Positions 26,432 through 35,700 of a stretch of DNA of 64,000 nucleotides are shown piece after piece. Each line of letters opens with the position of its first letter. The first letter of the stretch is position 1. The notes below the pieces were generated by a model, which saw only the letters and a program-made list of their open reading frames with translations, had not been told where the DNA came from and made no database searches. Both the position numbers and the translations under genes were made by a program. The stretch is from Methanococcoides alaskense (lineage in GTDB: Archaea; Halobacteriota; Methanosarcinia; Methanosarcinales; Methanosarcinaceae), in contig NZ_JAQFFK010000003.1 of NCBI RefSeq assembly GCF_027594145.1, positions 434,001-498,000 on the forward strand, in the 5' to 3' direction.

Positions 26432-27028
26432 TTAAACCCTCTTTAATATGAAAGTATTTTCATCAATGTTATTAACAATAGTTGTAGAAGATATTTTTCG
26501 AATATCGAATTTATTATCGGACAATAAAACTCCTTCAAACACAATATCGGGGATGTTCTCATAACAGAAATTGATTTTATTAATGGAATAACCAAAAATA
26601 ATAAGCATTGGATTAACTACTACGAGATTTGAATTCACGTATAATATAGAAATGAAAATCAATATAGTGAAGGTAGAAAAAAGATTGGTCCAATCACTAA
26701 CCACTATAAATGATGAAACGCTCCCAATAAGTGGAATCACAATTGTAATCAAATATGATATTATTTCTTGACTACTATTTGAAACTGATTTAATTGTTAT
26801 TGTTGTTTTATCATTAAAGGAACCAAAGCGATAACTTGATTTAAAGTACCAAATTGAAATCAAAGAAAATATGAATAATACCGAATAAACAATCATTTTT
26901 ATTGTATTCGGTATTGTTGAAACACTGGATTCAAGTGACAAAAAGTGTTCAATTTCTCCAATTAGTAGTATTAAAAAAAGCAATGAATATGAAGAAAAAA
27001 ATAACAATATTTTGCCAATTATCTTCAT
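26432..27028 (-). CDS. kwaA: KwaA-like four-helix membrane protein
   Basis: About 198 aa from the ATG at 27028; an earlier ATG at 27052 would add eight residues. Four transmembrane segments are visible: near the N-terminus (KILLFFSSYSLLFLILLIG), about 40-62, about 90-112 and about 115-150. The third and fourth include LYVNSNLVVVNPMLIIFGYS, a pattern I associate with KwaA. It precedes the KwaB-like gene with one base between stop and start. Presumed to detect phage-induced membrane change. Confidence 0.6.
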   Translation of the reverse strand: MKIIGKILLFFSSYSLLFLILLIGEIEHFLSLESSVSTIPNTIKMIVYSVLFIFSLISIWYFKSSYRFGSFNDKTTITIKSVSNSSQEIISYLITIVIPLIGSVSSFIVVSDWTNLFSTFTILIFISILYVNSNLVVVNPMLIIFGYSINKINFCYENIPDIVFEGVLLSDNKFDIRKISSTTIVNNIDENTFILKRV

Positions 27029-27429
27029 ATGATGTACATGAACAATACGCATAAATATTTATCTATTAACTTAAAGAATCGGAAAACTGTTTTCTATCAC
27101 AAACTAATATAATTTTTATAATTTTTTATCCCTATAATCAGCTAATAATTTTAATCTGTATTTAGGTCAACTATAATCATAGATTCATTTCTATTAGGCT
27201 TTCATGGTGGTGCATGAAGTTACATAGCATCGAGTACACAAATTTTATGTATGTCATACTTATAGAGGGTTGAAAACGTCCTTGATACAAATTGTATAAG
27301 CAACCATTTCGGCATACCATATGTACCCCGATGAAGATGATATGCCTCATTGGGCATGTTTTCAAGGAAGATAGAATTCGTTATTGGTTTTATTATATTA
27401 TTCAGAAAAGAAGTTGTTTCTCAGAACCA
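27029..27429. other. Noncoding stretch with degraded coding remains
   Basis: The left part holds the AT-rich promoter of the Kiwa-like pair. From about 27370 the three frames hold fragments resembling the middle of an endonuclease/exonuclease/phosphatase protein (for example FRKEVVS in a frame different from the gene below), so this is decayed coding sequence. Nothing else is supported. Confidence 0.35.
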
Positions 27430-27894
27430 GAGGGAACAGACCCATTCCACAGGCAACCCTACATAGCATCGTTCAAGTCACTCCATGGTGATTATGATGC
27501 TGTTCTAATAGTAATCCACACAGACCCTGACGAAGCCACCGAAGAAATCAATGCCCTAGACGAAGCCTTGGAACATGCACAGGATGTATATCCTGATGAG
27601 CAGGATTTCATAATCCTAGGAGATTTCAATGCTGATGGGAGATACTTCGATGAGGATTCAAGTTCAGACCTTGAAGACTACTACTGGGCTATTGATGACA
27701 CACATGACACCACAACGAAGTCAACGGACTATACCTATGACAGAATAATTCTGACAGACACATCTGACCTGTATGGTCAAGCCAGTGTTTTCAGGTATGA
27801 CTTGGAGTATCAACTGACAGAAGAGGAAACTGTAGCCGTGTCTGACCATTATCCAGTGTATGCAGAGTTCAATGTTAGTGGAGATGTGGATTAA
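27430..27894 (+). pseudogene. 5'-truncated DNase I-like (EEP family) gene
   Basis: About 155 codons encode the C-terminal half of an endonuclease/exonuclease/phosphatase protein. FHRQPYIASF is the strand before the core, LIVIHTDPDEATEEI holds the catalytic histidine region, FIILGDFNADG has the metal-binding DxN pair and AVSDHYPVYAEF the final catalytic DH. The N-terminal half with the first metal-binding glutamate is missing, and upstream fragments lie in another frame. It is therefore a broken secreted- or intracellular-nuclease gene. A GGGGAA/TTCCCC terminator follows. Confidence 0.6.
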
Positions 27895-27955
27895 GGCTGC
27901 TTTGTTTCCAAGGAAAAGAGAAGGTTGTAAGGATTTTTTATTCAGAGGGATGAAT

Positions 27956-27981
27956 GGGGAAAGAGTATTCCCCTATTTTTT
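27956..27981 (+). terminator. Terminator after the EEP remnant
   Basis: GGGGAA (27956-27961) and TTCCCC (27968-27973) form a 6-bp GC-rich stem with a six-base loop, followed by TATTTTTT. Confidence 0.6.
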
Positions 27982-28248
27982 CATTGTCAGAGTACTAATA
28001 TTGAATTATTGTAAATGAAGGCGAGTATCCCCATAACTTATTATCAAACCAAATCTCCGATGTTATCATCATTGTACATTTGATAATCTTATTGATTGAA
28101 ATCATAATATTAAATTTTGAGGAATTTTTAAATATATTACATGGATAGGTGCTACCAATGATATGAAGATTAATTTCGATTCCAACAGATAATACTTATA
28201 TTGAATGTAAGTTTTTTTAAAAAATATTAAAGTGTAAAGGTTCATACC

Positions 28249-28971
28249 ATGTTAATTCAGCAAATAATTATCCCACTTATTGATGAAAGCTCGATAATCA
28301 TGGAATGGTCTACAGTAGCGCTTGTATTGATTACCGCAATTTATGCTACTTTGACTTGGTTAATTGTCAGAAAAACAGATTCTGCACTTGAGCAAACTGA
28401 TGATATAATCAAGCTAAATCAAGCTAGTCTTAAAAAAACTGATGCTATAATCAAGCAAAATCAAGATAGCCTTGAACAAAACAAAAAAATAATTAGACAA
28501 AATGGACATAGTCATGCCCAAACAGATAGAATGATTAGACAAGGCATTGTTGAAAAGAACATCTTATATATTGAAAAAAGACTTGAAAGACTTTACTATC
28601 CATTGCAGGATGCTTTGAAATCAGACGAAGTATATGTTCCTCTACATTATGAAGAACTAATGTTGGAAGAATATTATGGTCATAGTGATAATGGAGAAGT
28701 ACCACGGTCGTGGTTAGTTAATGAAAACACTAGAAGATATTCTATTGATGACGTGATTCCATATCTTTATCTTGCTAGTGACAAATTAAGAATCCCATTA
28801 GATGAATTTCTTGGTAGGATAAGAGAGTTTAATCCCTATGAATCTGATACTCCAGAAGGTAGACAAGAATTAGAATATTTAGAAAAAACAGTGATATCTG
28901 ACATTAATATTATTGAACAAAAATTAGGAAAATTACGAGAGTCATATCTTGAAATTGAAGATGATGAATAA
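28249..28971 (+). CDS. Membrane-anchored coiled-coil protein of unknown function
   Basis: A 240-aa protein with one N-terminal transmembrane helix (about 19-42) and a long heptad-rich helix with three near repeats (QTDDIIKLNQASL, KTDAIIKQNQDSL, QNKKIIRQNGHSH; about 47-90). A C-terminal acidic domain follows. It probably faces the cytoplasm, anchored by its N-terminus. A weak AAAGGTT site precedes the ATG. The architecture of anchor, coil and small domain is common in defence islands, but no family is recognised. Confidence 0.55.
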   Translation: MLIQQIIIPLIDESSIIMEWSTVALVLITAIYATLTWLIVRKTDSALEQTDDIIKLNQASLKKTDAIIKQNQDSLEQNKKIIRQNGHSHAQTDRMIRQGIVEKNILYIEKRLERLYYPLQDALKSDEVYVPLHYEELMLEEYYGHSDNGEVPRSWLVNENTRRYSIDDVIPYLYLASDKLRIPLDEFLGRIREFNPYESDTPEGRQELEYLEKTVISDINIIEQKLGKLRESYLEIEDDE

Positions 28972-29000
28972 CTACAAATTGATGAATTTATAATATAATT

Positions 29001-30125
29001 TTAAATCCATCCTTTTTTAATATCTTTTACAATAAGAGTTCCAGAACATCTATTATTTTCATCCGCAGTTATGGAACTATATGCTGAAGGAGTCCCATTT
29101 CGATAAAATTTCGGAATCTCCTCGTGGTTGTAGCTTATCCTTCCTTGAATCCACTTTTGTATTCTTATGCCATTATCGTTTGATTCAATAATTTTGCATC
29201 CCAAATGGACTTTCTTAATCCAATTTTCGTTATGACTATATATTTGAGTTTCAGCAAGTATTGTTACTTTTTGTTCATCATATTCTCTGAAAAATTGTTC
29301 ATCAATATTTCTATTGGCTTCTCTTAATCGTATATCATTATACAACTTCTTCATACTATGTAGTTTCGGAACACTTGATTTTGGATTTTCTTTTGTTTGG
29401 TTATTATTATGCACGCCTTTAATATGCTGCTCCAAACCATTTGCTGATTTGAATTTTTTATGACAATATTTGCATTTGCGATGGACGTCTTTAATGTGCT
29501 TCTTCAAATTATTTATTGATTGGAACTCTTTCTCACAAAATTTGCATATGATGTGGGCATCTTTAATATGTTTATTCAAGAGAATTTCTGATTGGAAATA
29601 TTCTCCACAGTATTTGCAGATGCTATGTTTGTCTTTAATGTGCTGCTTCAAAAGAATTTCTGACTGGAAATTGTTGTCACAATATTTACAATTGTAATGC
29701 ACATTTATAAGATGCTGTTGCAAAATATCTTTTGATTGGAAGTATTCTCCACAGTATTTGCATGTGGTATGCACGTCTTTAATATGCTGTTTCAAGAGAA
29801 TTTTTGATTGGAAGTATTTATGACAATATTTGCATATGATATGGTCGTCTTCAATATGCCGTTGCAAAATATCTTTTGATTGGAATTTTTCATCACAATA
29901 TTTGCAAAAATAAGTATTCAGGATATTAGAAGAATATGCTAGGTGCTTCCCTTCATCCTCTACATGAATTGTTGGTAGTGGAGGTTTCACAGTTGATAAT
30001 GATACTGTCTTTGCTAGACCAAGTTCATCTTCATCTTTTACTTCCTTTACGTATGCAGAAGTCATACAATTGCTACAAAATTCATTAAATCCAACAGATT
30101 GCCCACAACTTCTACACATTAGCAT
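29001..30125 (-). CDS. Seven-finger C2H2 zinc-finger protein
   Basis: About 374 aa (GTG at 30140 is another start). An N-terminal zinc ribbon CRSCGQSVGFNEFCSNC is followed by a 60-residue linker and seven tandem C2H2 fingers with strict C-x2-C-x12-H-x4-H spacing and only two residues between fingers (period 24 residues, 72 nt). The fingers are alike (CKYC..FQS..LL..HIKDVH), which shows recent tandem expansion. A 130-residue C-terminal domain of unknown type follows. Multi-finger C2H2 arrays are rare in archaea. It starts about 80 bases after the BglII-like endonuclease gene on the same strand. Nucleic-acid binding is likely; the target is unknown. Confidence 0.8.
   Translation of the reverse strand: MLMCRSCGQSVGFNEFCSNCMTSAYVKEVKDEDELGLAKTVSLSTVKPPLPTIHVEDEGKHLAYSSNILNTYFCKYCDEKFQSKDILQRHIEDDHIICKYCHKYFQSKILLKQHIKDVHTTCKYCGEYFQSKDILQQHLINVHYNCKYCDNNFQSEILLKQHIKDKHSICKYCGEYFQSEILLNKHIKDAHIICKFCEKEFQSINNLKKHIKDVHRKCKYCHKKFKSANGLEQHIKGVHNNNQTKENPKSSVPKLHSMKKLYNDIRLREANRNIDEQFFREYDEQKVTILAETQIYSHNENWIKKVHLGCKIIESNDNGIRIQKWIQGRISYNHEEIPKFYRNGTPSAYSSITADENNRCSGTLIVKDIKKGWI
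29465..29965 (-). repeat. 72-bp tandem repeat array encoding the zinc fingers
   Basis: Seven units of 72 bases, each encoding one C2H2 finger plus a two-residue linker. The DNA units are still clearly alike (for example the recurring ACAGTATTTGCA and TTTAATATG segments), so slippage or unequal recombination could change the finger number. Confidence 0.6.
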
Positions 30126-30207
30126 ATTATAGCCTATCACTTAAAATCATATAACGGTTTCTGAAAATCATTGAGATGTTCAGGTGGAAGTTAAATATGA
30201 AAAAACA

Positions 30208-30711
30208 TCAATTTTCTGGCAGTAATCCAAGTAATAATATGGGAACTGGAATAGGCAATAATTTGAAATATCTGTATGCGAAATCAAATTCTGCCATGTT
30301 GCTAACGCTTGATGGTCTTGTTGGGAAGAAATCTTTAGGAGTAGTTGGAACAATCAACACCGCCAGCGAAAGCAAGTTCTTTGATAATCCATAATGGAAT
30401 TTATAGTAATCACGATAGATAGTGGCACTGTTTCCAAATTGAACTTCTATGAATACATCATCCTTTTGAAAATCTCCTATCAGCTTCGGATTATCGTGAA
30501 GTAATGGTTTCGTTTGCCAATCATATTTTGAAAATTCAGCTTCAAATGCTTTATTATATGCCGTTTGGTGATGGAATGTGTTATTTCCAACCTCAATTTC
30601 AAATTCAGGTTCCCATTCTATAGCATCAATACAAGCAAATATCTCATGGACTTCATCGACATTGCGTAGAAGCTTGGGACTGCAAAAGAAATATTCTTCT
30701 TTGAATTTCAT
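30208..30711 (-). CDS. BglII-like type II restriction endonuclease
   Basis: A 167-aa protein with the BglII/BstYI-type PD-(D/E)XK core. IGDFQKDDVFIEVQFGN gives D-x8-E-x-Q, exactly the spacing of the BglII catalytic residues, followed by YRDYYKFHYG and the strand LLSLAVLIVPTTPKDFFP. The end LLPIPVPILLLGLLP matches the last strand of that family. An AGGATTAAAAG stretch precedes the ATG. No methyltransferase gene lies nearby, unusual for a type II enzyme. The next gene downstream is the seven-finger protein. Confidence 0.8.
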   Translation of the reverse strand: MKFKEEYFFCSPKLLRNVDEVHEIFACIDAIEWEPEFEIEVGNNTFHHQTAYNKAFEAEFSKYDWQTKPLLHDNPKLIGDFQKDDVFIEVQFGNSATIYRDYYKFHYGLSKNLLSLAVLIVPTTPKDFFPTRPSSVSNMAEFDFAYRYFKLLPIPVPILLLGLLPEN

Positions 30712-30744
30712 AACTTTTAATCCTTTAAGAATACTTTTTGTAAT

Positions 30745-31296
30745 TTATTTATAACGTTTGGTTGAGTAAGTATACAATGCTTTACAAGCATGATTAAACC
30801 TATTTATTGGTGCATACATTGAAGCTATAGTTATTATGGCTAGAAGCAATACTACAGTAATTGCAATGGAATCAGACCGTTGAACAAGAAGTAGATAGAT
30901 AAAAGTCCACTCAAAGTTTATTAGAACCCCTATTGCTATGTTGTGAGACATAAAAAATTGGGCTACGATACGTTCAACATTGTAACCCTTTTCAGAATCC
31001 ACTGTTGCAATGATTTCATATCTTTGTTCAAAGGCATGTTGATATTTTTGCTATTTATGCTTATAAATATCAGTTTTGATAGCTAATGATTCTATAGCAA
31101 TACCAAATAATTGTATTATGAAGCCTAAGGAAATTATGACGCCAATAAAGAGAGTATCTGATGTATCCACATATGTAAGGAAGGGTATGTTTATTTCCAA
31201 TACAAGTGTTAGAACTCTAAATATGGTGTAAAAAATGATACCTGGAATTAATACCGTTAATGTAATCCATAAGTTTTCAACTAATGATTTTGCCAT
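30745..31296 (-). CDS. Four-helix membrane protein interrupted by an in-frame TAG
   Basis: One continuous frame of 183 codons if TAG at 31051-31053 (codon 82) is read as an amino acid. The first part (residues 1-81) has two transmembrane helices (about 12-34 and 45-68) and a charged end. The second part continues without a break (QKYQHAFEQRYEIIATVDS..., then FFMSHNIAIGVLINF) with two more helices and a basic tail. No ribosome site or close ATG exists for the second part alone. Either TAG is translated, as with pyrrolysine in this lineage, or it is a recent nonsense mutation. The ATG at 31296 has a GGGGG site; a GTG at 31308 is the alternative. Confidence 0.6.
31051..31053 (-). other. In-frame TAG, candidate amber readthrough codon 1
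   Basis: TAG between the AAG CAT AAA and CAA AAA TAT codons. The frame is open for 101 further sense codons to TAA at 30745-30747. Confidence 0.5.
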
Positions 31297-31404
31297 ACTA
31301 GCCCCCACGTATTAGCCCATTAATGGATATACAATATGTATTACGTAATAATCTATTATAAATTCCACTATACTTAACAGAATTATAAATGAAGAATGGA
31401 ATTA

Positions 31405-32562
31405 TCATTCTTCATAATCGGGTGTTGGATTTCCAATATTCGAACGCTGTACAAGTGAATCAGTAATCTGTGTTCCAATAGTATCCCCATAATGATAGTT
31501 GTAGACAATATTGCTATCAATAAGTCCTTTCACATGAATCCTTTTCTCGATTTCATCAAGAATACCGTGATAGAAGCCCGTGAGAGCTTCTTCAGCTTCT
31601 GCCCATGCCTTCAGTATGAGCTTGGACTTCTTTGAACCACCAACGACCTCAATCTGTGCTGCATAGCGAAGTTCTTTCACACCTTCACCGTAGAACTTAG
31701 CTACCACCCGATAGAGGTTGGCAGAATCATTCACTTTTGGTTCAAGCATAAAGAGATTCATATCCTGTAACACATCAGATGTGACATCAAAGAGTGTGGA
31801 TGCAGGTATATCAATCTCTTTGGTGGTCTCTTCAGCTTTAGCAAAATTGGTTAAAGAACTACGCCATTCTGTTTCTGCAATTGATTTTGAATGAAGTAAT
31901 GGACAGACAATGCTAAGGGATTTTGTTTCAAGGTCAATCTCATTACGCTTTTTCATTGAATAATCGTAGTAATTTACCTTACCTGAAACATGACAATCCC
32001 CACATTCACCGGTTGGACGAATTTCAAACGTTACCGTTTTGCTTTCGTTTGCTTCCAACATTGAAATGGTTTTTTGTTTATTCTCTAATAGGAATACATC
32101 TGGAACGAAGAGTGATATCTGTAAATCTGCAATTGGTTCTGGTGTATTGTTCTCTGTTTTGACCTTATAGATTATTGTGGCACCCTTGTAATGGAAAGCC
32201 GATTTTGTTGCAATGTTTATAGATTCATTTTCATTCTGAATTTCATTAGCATCACTCCTCACAAAAGGCTTGAGTTTATTTTTAACATTTCTATTATTTT
32301 CAATTGATTTGAATGTGGGTTCAGCATTTTGAATATTTTCAACTTCATCTGTTACTAAGTATGAAGATTTTTTATCCATGGATTTATATATAAATACTAG
32401 AAGACTTACCCCAGCAACAATTATTAAAAATAATAGTAAAATAATATCTGAAAAAGAATTGTTAGTATCAAAACCACTTGCGGCATAACAAGGAACAATA
32501 AACACATATAATATTAAAAATAACGTGATTCCAATGATAATTGGTATATGCACTCTTTTCAC
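31405..32562 (-). CDS. Membrane protein with large soluble domain, unknown function
   Basis: A 385-aa protein. The N-terminus has a signal-anchor-like helix (about 7-28) and a second helix (about 40-62). A beta-rich Ig-like domain follows (about 110-210), then a C-terminal alpha/beta domain (about 225-350). The tail IGTQITDSLVQRSNIG resembles the short DSVVxRSNIG end seen in many archaeal proteins of unknown role. GTG start with GAGAGGT seven bases upstream. Upstream of the split membrane protein and endonuclease on the same strand, so these may form one transcript. Confidence 0.5.
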   Translation of the reverse strand: MKRVHIPIIIGITLFLILYVFIVPCYAASGFDTNNSFSDIILLLFLIIVAGVSLLVFIYKSMDKKSSYLVTDEVENIQNAEPTFKSIENNRNVKNKLKPFVRSDANEIQNENESINIATKSAFHYKGATIIYKVKTENNTPEPIADLQISLFVPDVFLLENKQKTISMLEANESKTVTFEIRPTGECGDCHVSGKVNYYDYSMKKRNEIDLETKSLSIVCPLLHSKSIAETEWRSSLTNFAKAEETTKEIDIPASTLFDVTSDVLQDMNLFMLEPKVNDSANLYRVVAKFYGEGVKELRYAAQIEVVGGSKKSKLILKAWAEAEEALTGFYHGILDEIEKRIHVKGLIDSNIVYNYHYGDTIGTQITDSLVQRSNIGNPTPDYEE

Positions 32563-32749
32563 AAAAATAACCTCTCATAATTATTAATTCAATTGTTCAA
32601 CAGTTTAAAGCTATATAACAAATTTGATATAATAATATATAGTTTTTGCACACGTTTTTATTATATATAGTAGCTGAATTGCATTCTCATCAAAAAAACA
32701 GATATTCAAGAATATTAAAATTCCTAATCACACAATACAGGTGTATTTC

Positions 32750-32806
32750 GTTACATATTATACAACTAGTAAAGATATATATACTGTGTAACATATAACA
32801 TATTTT
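32750..32806 (+). promoter_or_regulatory. Promoter and possible binding site of the serine recombinase
   Basis: A TATATATA element (about 32774-32783) lies 25-30 bases before the ATG at 32807, so the transcript is probably leaderless. GTTACA (32750-32755) and TGTAAC (32787-32792) flank it as an inverted repeat, a possible site for the recombinase itself. Confidence 0.45.
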
Positions 32807-33439
32807 ATGGAAGAATTGAAAAACGCAGTTGGATATGCTAGGACTAGCACCAAAGACCAGAACATCGAAACCCAGATTTTGCAATTGAAAAACAAGGGTA
32901 TAATTGCTGAACAGATATTTTTCGATGAGGGTGTCAGTGGAAGTGTCCCTGCCGACAAAAGACCAGGGTTCAAGCAATTACTGAAATGCATTGAATCAAA
33001 CAATATCGATACCATCTATCTTTTTGAAATCTCAAGGTTGGGTAGAACATTCATTGACACCTTGAATTTGGTGATGGAGTTTGAAGATAAAGGTGTCAGG
33101 GTCGTTTCATTGAGTCCAAGCGAATCGTGGTCTACCATTGAGGATGCTCATTACAGGAGGCTGCTGACATCATTGTTTGGATGGGTGGCTGAGAATGAGA
33201 AGAGGATTCTACAGGAACGTATCAAGGTCGGTATCGAGCGGTATAAGAAAGAGAATGATAAATGGGGTAGACCTACCAAAGAACCCGATAAGAAAGAGGT
33301 TATGAAATACCGGAAGAAAGGGTTGACCTGGGCTGAGATTTCAAGGGTTTTGAATATTCCAGCCAGTACGTTGTATAAGTACAGGGATATTTGGGAAGAA
33401 CGGAGCAGGGTGGAGAAGGTTAAGGGTGTGGGAAGTTGA
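32807..33439 (+). CDS. Serine recombinase (resolvase/invertase family)
   Basis: A 210-aa small serine recombinase. The catalytic serine lies in VGYARTSTKDQNIETQ (about residues 7-22). FDEGVSGSVPADKRPGF and LFEISRLGRTFIDTL supply the conserved active-site arginines, and the E-helix LLTSLFGWVAENEKRILQERIKVG is complete. The last 45 residues are a helix-turn-helix for site binding. All landmarks are intact. It could resolve multimers or invert DNA within the island. It converges with the KAP ATPase gene, whose stop lies nine bases away. Confidence 0.9.
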   Translation: MEELKNAVGYARTSTKDQNIETQILQLKNKGIIAEQIFFDEGVSGSVPADKRPGFKQLLKCIESNNIDTIYLFEISRLGRTFIDTLNLVMEFEDKGVRVVSLSPSESWSTIEDAHYRRLLTSLFGWVAENEKRILQERIKVGIERYKKENDKWGRPTKEPDKKEVMKYRKKGLTWAEISRVLNIPASTLYKYRDIWEERSRVEKVKGVGS

Positions 33440-33447
33440 AATAATTT

Positions 33448-35538
33448 TCAATTCCCTTCTGCTAATTCAATTCCATTCAAAAAAGCTTCAAGAGCAACTT
33501 TCATATTTTCATTTAAATCAACATAATTTACTGATTCTTTAATCTCGATAAGTCTCTCTTTTATATAACTCACTTCAATAAGTTGATTCAAACTAATAAC
33601 AAGTTGAACCCAATTAGCCCAATTTTTTTGCGTAAAATCGATAGGCTGTATTGCATGATGTTCCATAACATTAGTTATTAACAGTAATAATGCGTCATCA
33701 TCTAAAGCTATCAATTTCGTGTAATTCTCAAGTTCATCTTTAGCACGCCATTTACCCATAAATTGTAGTATGGGGTAGAAATGAGGTGAATGTATTAATT
33801 TTCCCTCTTTTAGACATGCACTAAATCTATTACATATCAATTGCTTCAGTTCATCAAGGTCTTCATAACTTATGAATTCATTTTCATCATTTTCAAGCGA
33901 AGCTATTTCTTTTGCAACAATATAGAGACTATTATTCGCATAATTGGTACTCTTTTTAAGGATATTATATCTTTCTTTTCGAGATTCAATTTTTTTGAGC
34001 AAAGAATAAATTATCTCTTGAATATAAAAAGAATTTGTAGACGTTTCCTCAAGTGAATCGCCAACAACAAAAATGGCTGTAACAAACGATTCGATATCTT
34101 CGACTGGAATTATATCGGTTTTATCAAGTAAACTAATAAGAAAGTCTGAACCTTTTCCATCCTTGATAATATTTTGAATTGATTCCAATATTGTCACAAC
34201 ATCGTTTCCTTTGCTAAGAAGAATTTTCATTTCTGCTTGAGAGATTTTTGTTTCTGAAACAGCAAATCTGAAATAGACATTAAAAAAATATTCACTGCAT
34301 ATGCGACGATTTTTTCTCCATAATACATAAGCTTCAGAGCTATGGGTGGTATTTCCATAAAAAGAGCTAAGTTTTGGAAATAACATAGTTAAGAAATTCT
34401 GCAAAATGTTTCTACGTTTGATATCGTACCTATTGAGAATTTCCACACAAATTGCTTTGTCATTATCATTTTGTGAATTGCTAGAAACTTCAGTACTTAA
34501 AAAGACATGACGGTTGGATTTTATTTCTTGATATAATTCTGGTAAAAATACTTGAATTGCTGTTATTCCAATGAAATCGATAACATTGACTTCTTCTTTT
34601 AATACCTCATAGTTGAAATTTGCAACATTAATGTACCTGTTTATGTCCCTAATGTTATTAAAAAAATGATAAACTCCACGATTAAGCATCTCGATGTAAG
34701 CTTTTTCATAAAAGTCGTCGTGTGGATTTCTAACAATGATTTTTGAAATTTGAGTGTCTAATAAGGAAATTAATTCTGACCTTGAAATTTCTGGCAATTC
34801 AAAAGGAATTTGAACTATCTTTTCCAAATATTGATTCCCGTTTCCACATTGTTCAGTTTCTAAAGCTTTTGAAACAACTTCTCTATCAAAAGTTAGAACA
34901 TATGTTGTATTTGGGAAATCAGCTATAGATTTAACAAGTTGAAATATTTGTTTGATTTCAATTTCATTCAAACGGTCAATGTCATCTATCACAATAATTA
35001 TGCGTCCATCGTATTTAATCTGATTTTCACAAATTTCATTTTTAATTTCTTCTATACTTTTATTGTGATGACCAACAATTTCAGCAAGTTTGCCAACAAG
35101 ACCTGATGCGACTGAAGTGCTAATCACAAATGGAAGAAACTGTGGTACTATAGATAATGGCAAAATTGCTTTTGAATACGTTTTGAACATTTTTCCACTA
35201 TTTTTTAACCATTCACTATTGTCTTCTCTACAAAAGTCGTTAGATAATTGATTAAAAAACTGGCTTATCAGTTGATTTTGATTTGAAAAATTCCATGGGT
35301 TGAAGTTTATGATAATTGGACTTTTGTTTTTATCAAAATTTGTTGATTCATTTTCAACATGCTCTAAAACCATATTAATAAATGATGTTTTTCCATAACC
35401 CCATTTTCCATAAATGCCGATTACATGACTTTCTTTATTCGAATCTGCTAATAATGCATCACCCAATTCCTTAGCAACACCTTTCCTTCCAAGAGCATCA
35501 TCATCAATGGACGTAATTGGTTTGTCTGGATTGAACAT
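33448..35538 (-). CDS. KAP-family P-loop NTPase
   Basis: About 696 aa from the ATG at 35538, which has an AAGGTG site upstream; a GTG at 35550 is an alternative. GIYGKWGYGKTSFINM is the Walker A (about residue 45), IIINFNPWNFSNQNQL the KAP-typical strand, and IIVIDDIDRLNE the Walker B. Two hydrophobic segments between them (about 118-145) match the membrane insertion found in KAP proteins. The C-terminal half is helical and unassigned. KAP ATPases occur in many defence loci, often as membrane-linked signalling ATPases. Confidence 0.85.
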   Translation of the reverse strand: MFNPDKPITSIDDDALGRKGVAKELGDALLADSNKESHVIGIYGKWGYGKTSFINMVLEHVENESTNFDKNKSPIIINFNPWNFSNQNQLISQFFNQLSNDFCREDNSEWLKNSGKMFKTYSKAILPLSIVPQFLPFVISTSVASGLVGKLAEIVGHHNKSIEEIKNEICENQIKYDGRIIIVIDDIDRLNEIEIKQIFQLVKSIADFPNTTYVLTFDREVVSKALETEQCGNGNQYLEKIVQIPFELPEISRSELISLLDTQISKIIVRNPHDDFYEKAYIEMLNRGVYHFFNNIRDINRYINVANFNYEVLKEEVNVIDFIGITAIQVFLPELYQEIKSNRHVFLSTEVSSNSQNDNDKAICVEILNRYDIKRRNILQNFLTMLFPKLSSFYGNTTHSSEAYVLWRKNRRICSEYFFNVYFRFAVSETKISQAEMKILLSKGNDVVTILESIQNIIKDGKGSDFLISLLDKTDIIPVEDIESFVTAIFVVGDSLEETSTNSFYIQEIIYSLLKKIESRKERYNILKKSTNYANNSLYIVAKEIASLENDENEFISYEDLDELKQLICNRFSACLKEGKLIHSPHFYPILQFMGKWRAKDELENYTKLIALDDDALLLLITNVMEHHAIQPIDFTQKNWANWVQLVISLNQLIEVSYIKERLIEIKESVNYVDLNENMKVALEAFLNGIELAEGN

Positions 35539-35700
35539 AATATAGTACACCTTCTACTTTATTGATGAAGTATGCACATGTTATAAGATATTATCGAAAA
35601 TTTATTGGTGCATAAACAAAAATCACAATAAAATTAATCAGAAATGTTTGATAGGAGATGGAATACTTCGAACGCCCACTATATGCTGAGATGGTGAAAA

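Noticed and set aside
29465-29965. Regular 72-bp repeats resembling a CRISPR array
   Set aside because: The repeats have no unique spacers and encode the zinc fingers in frame.
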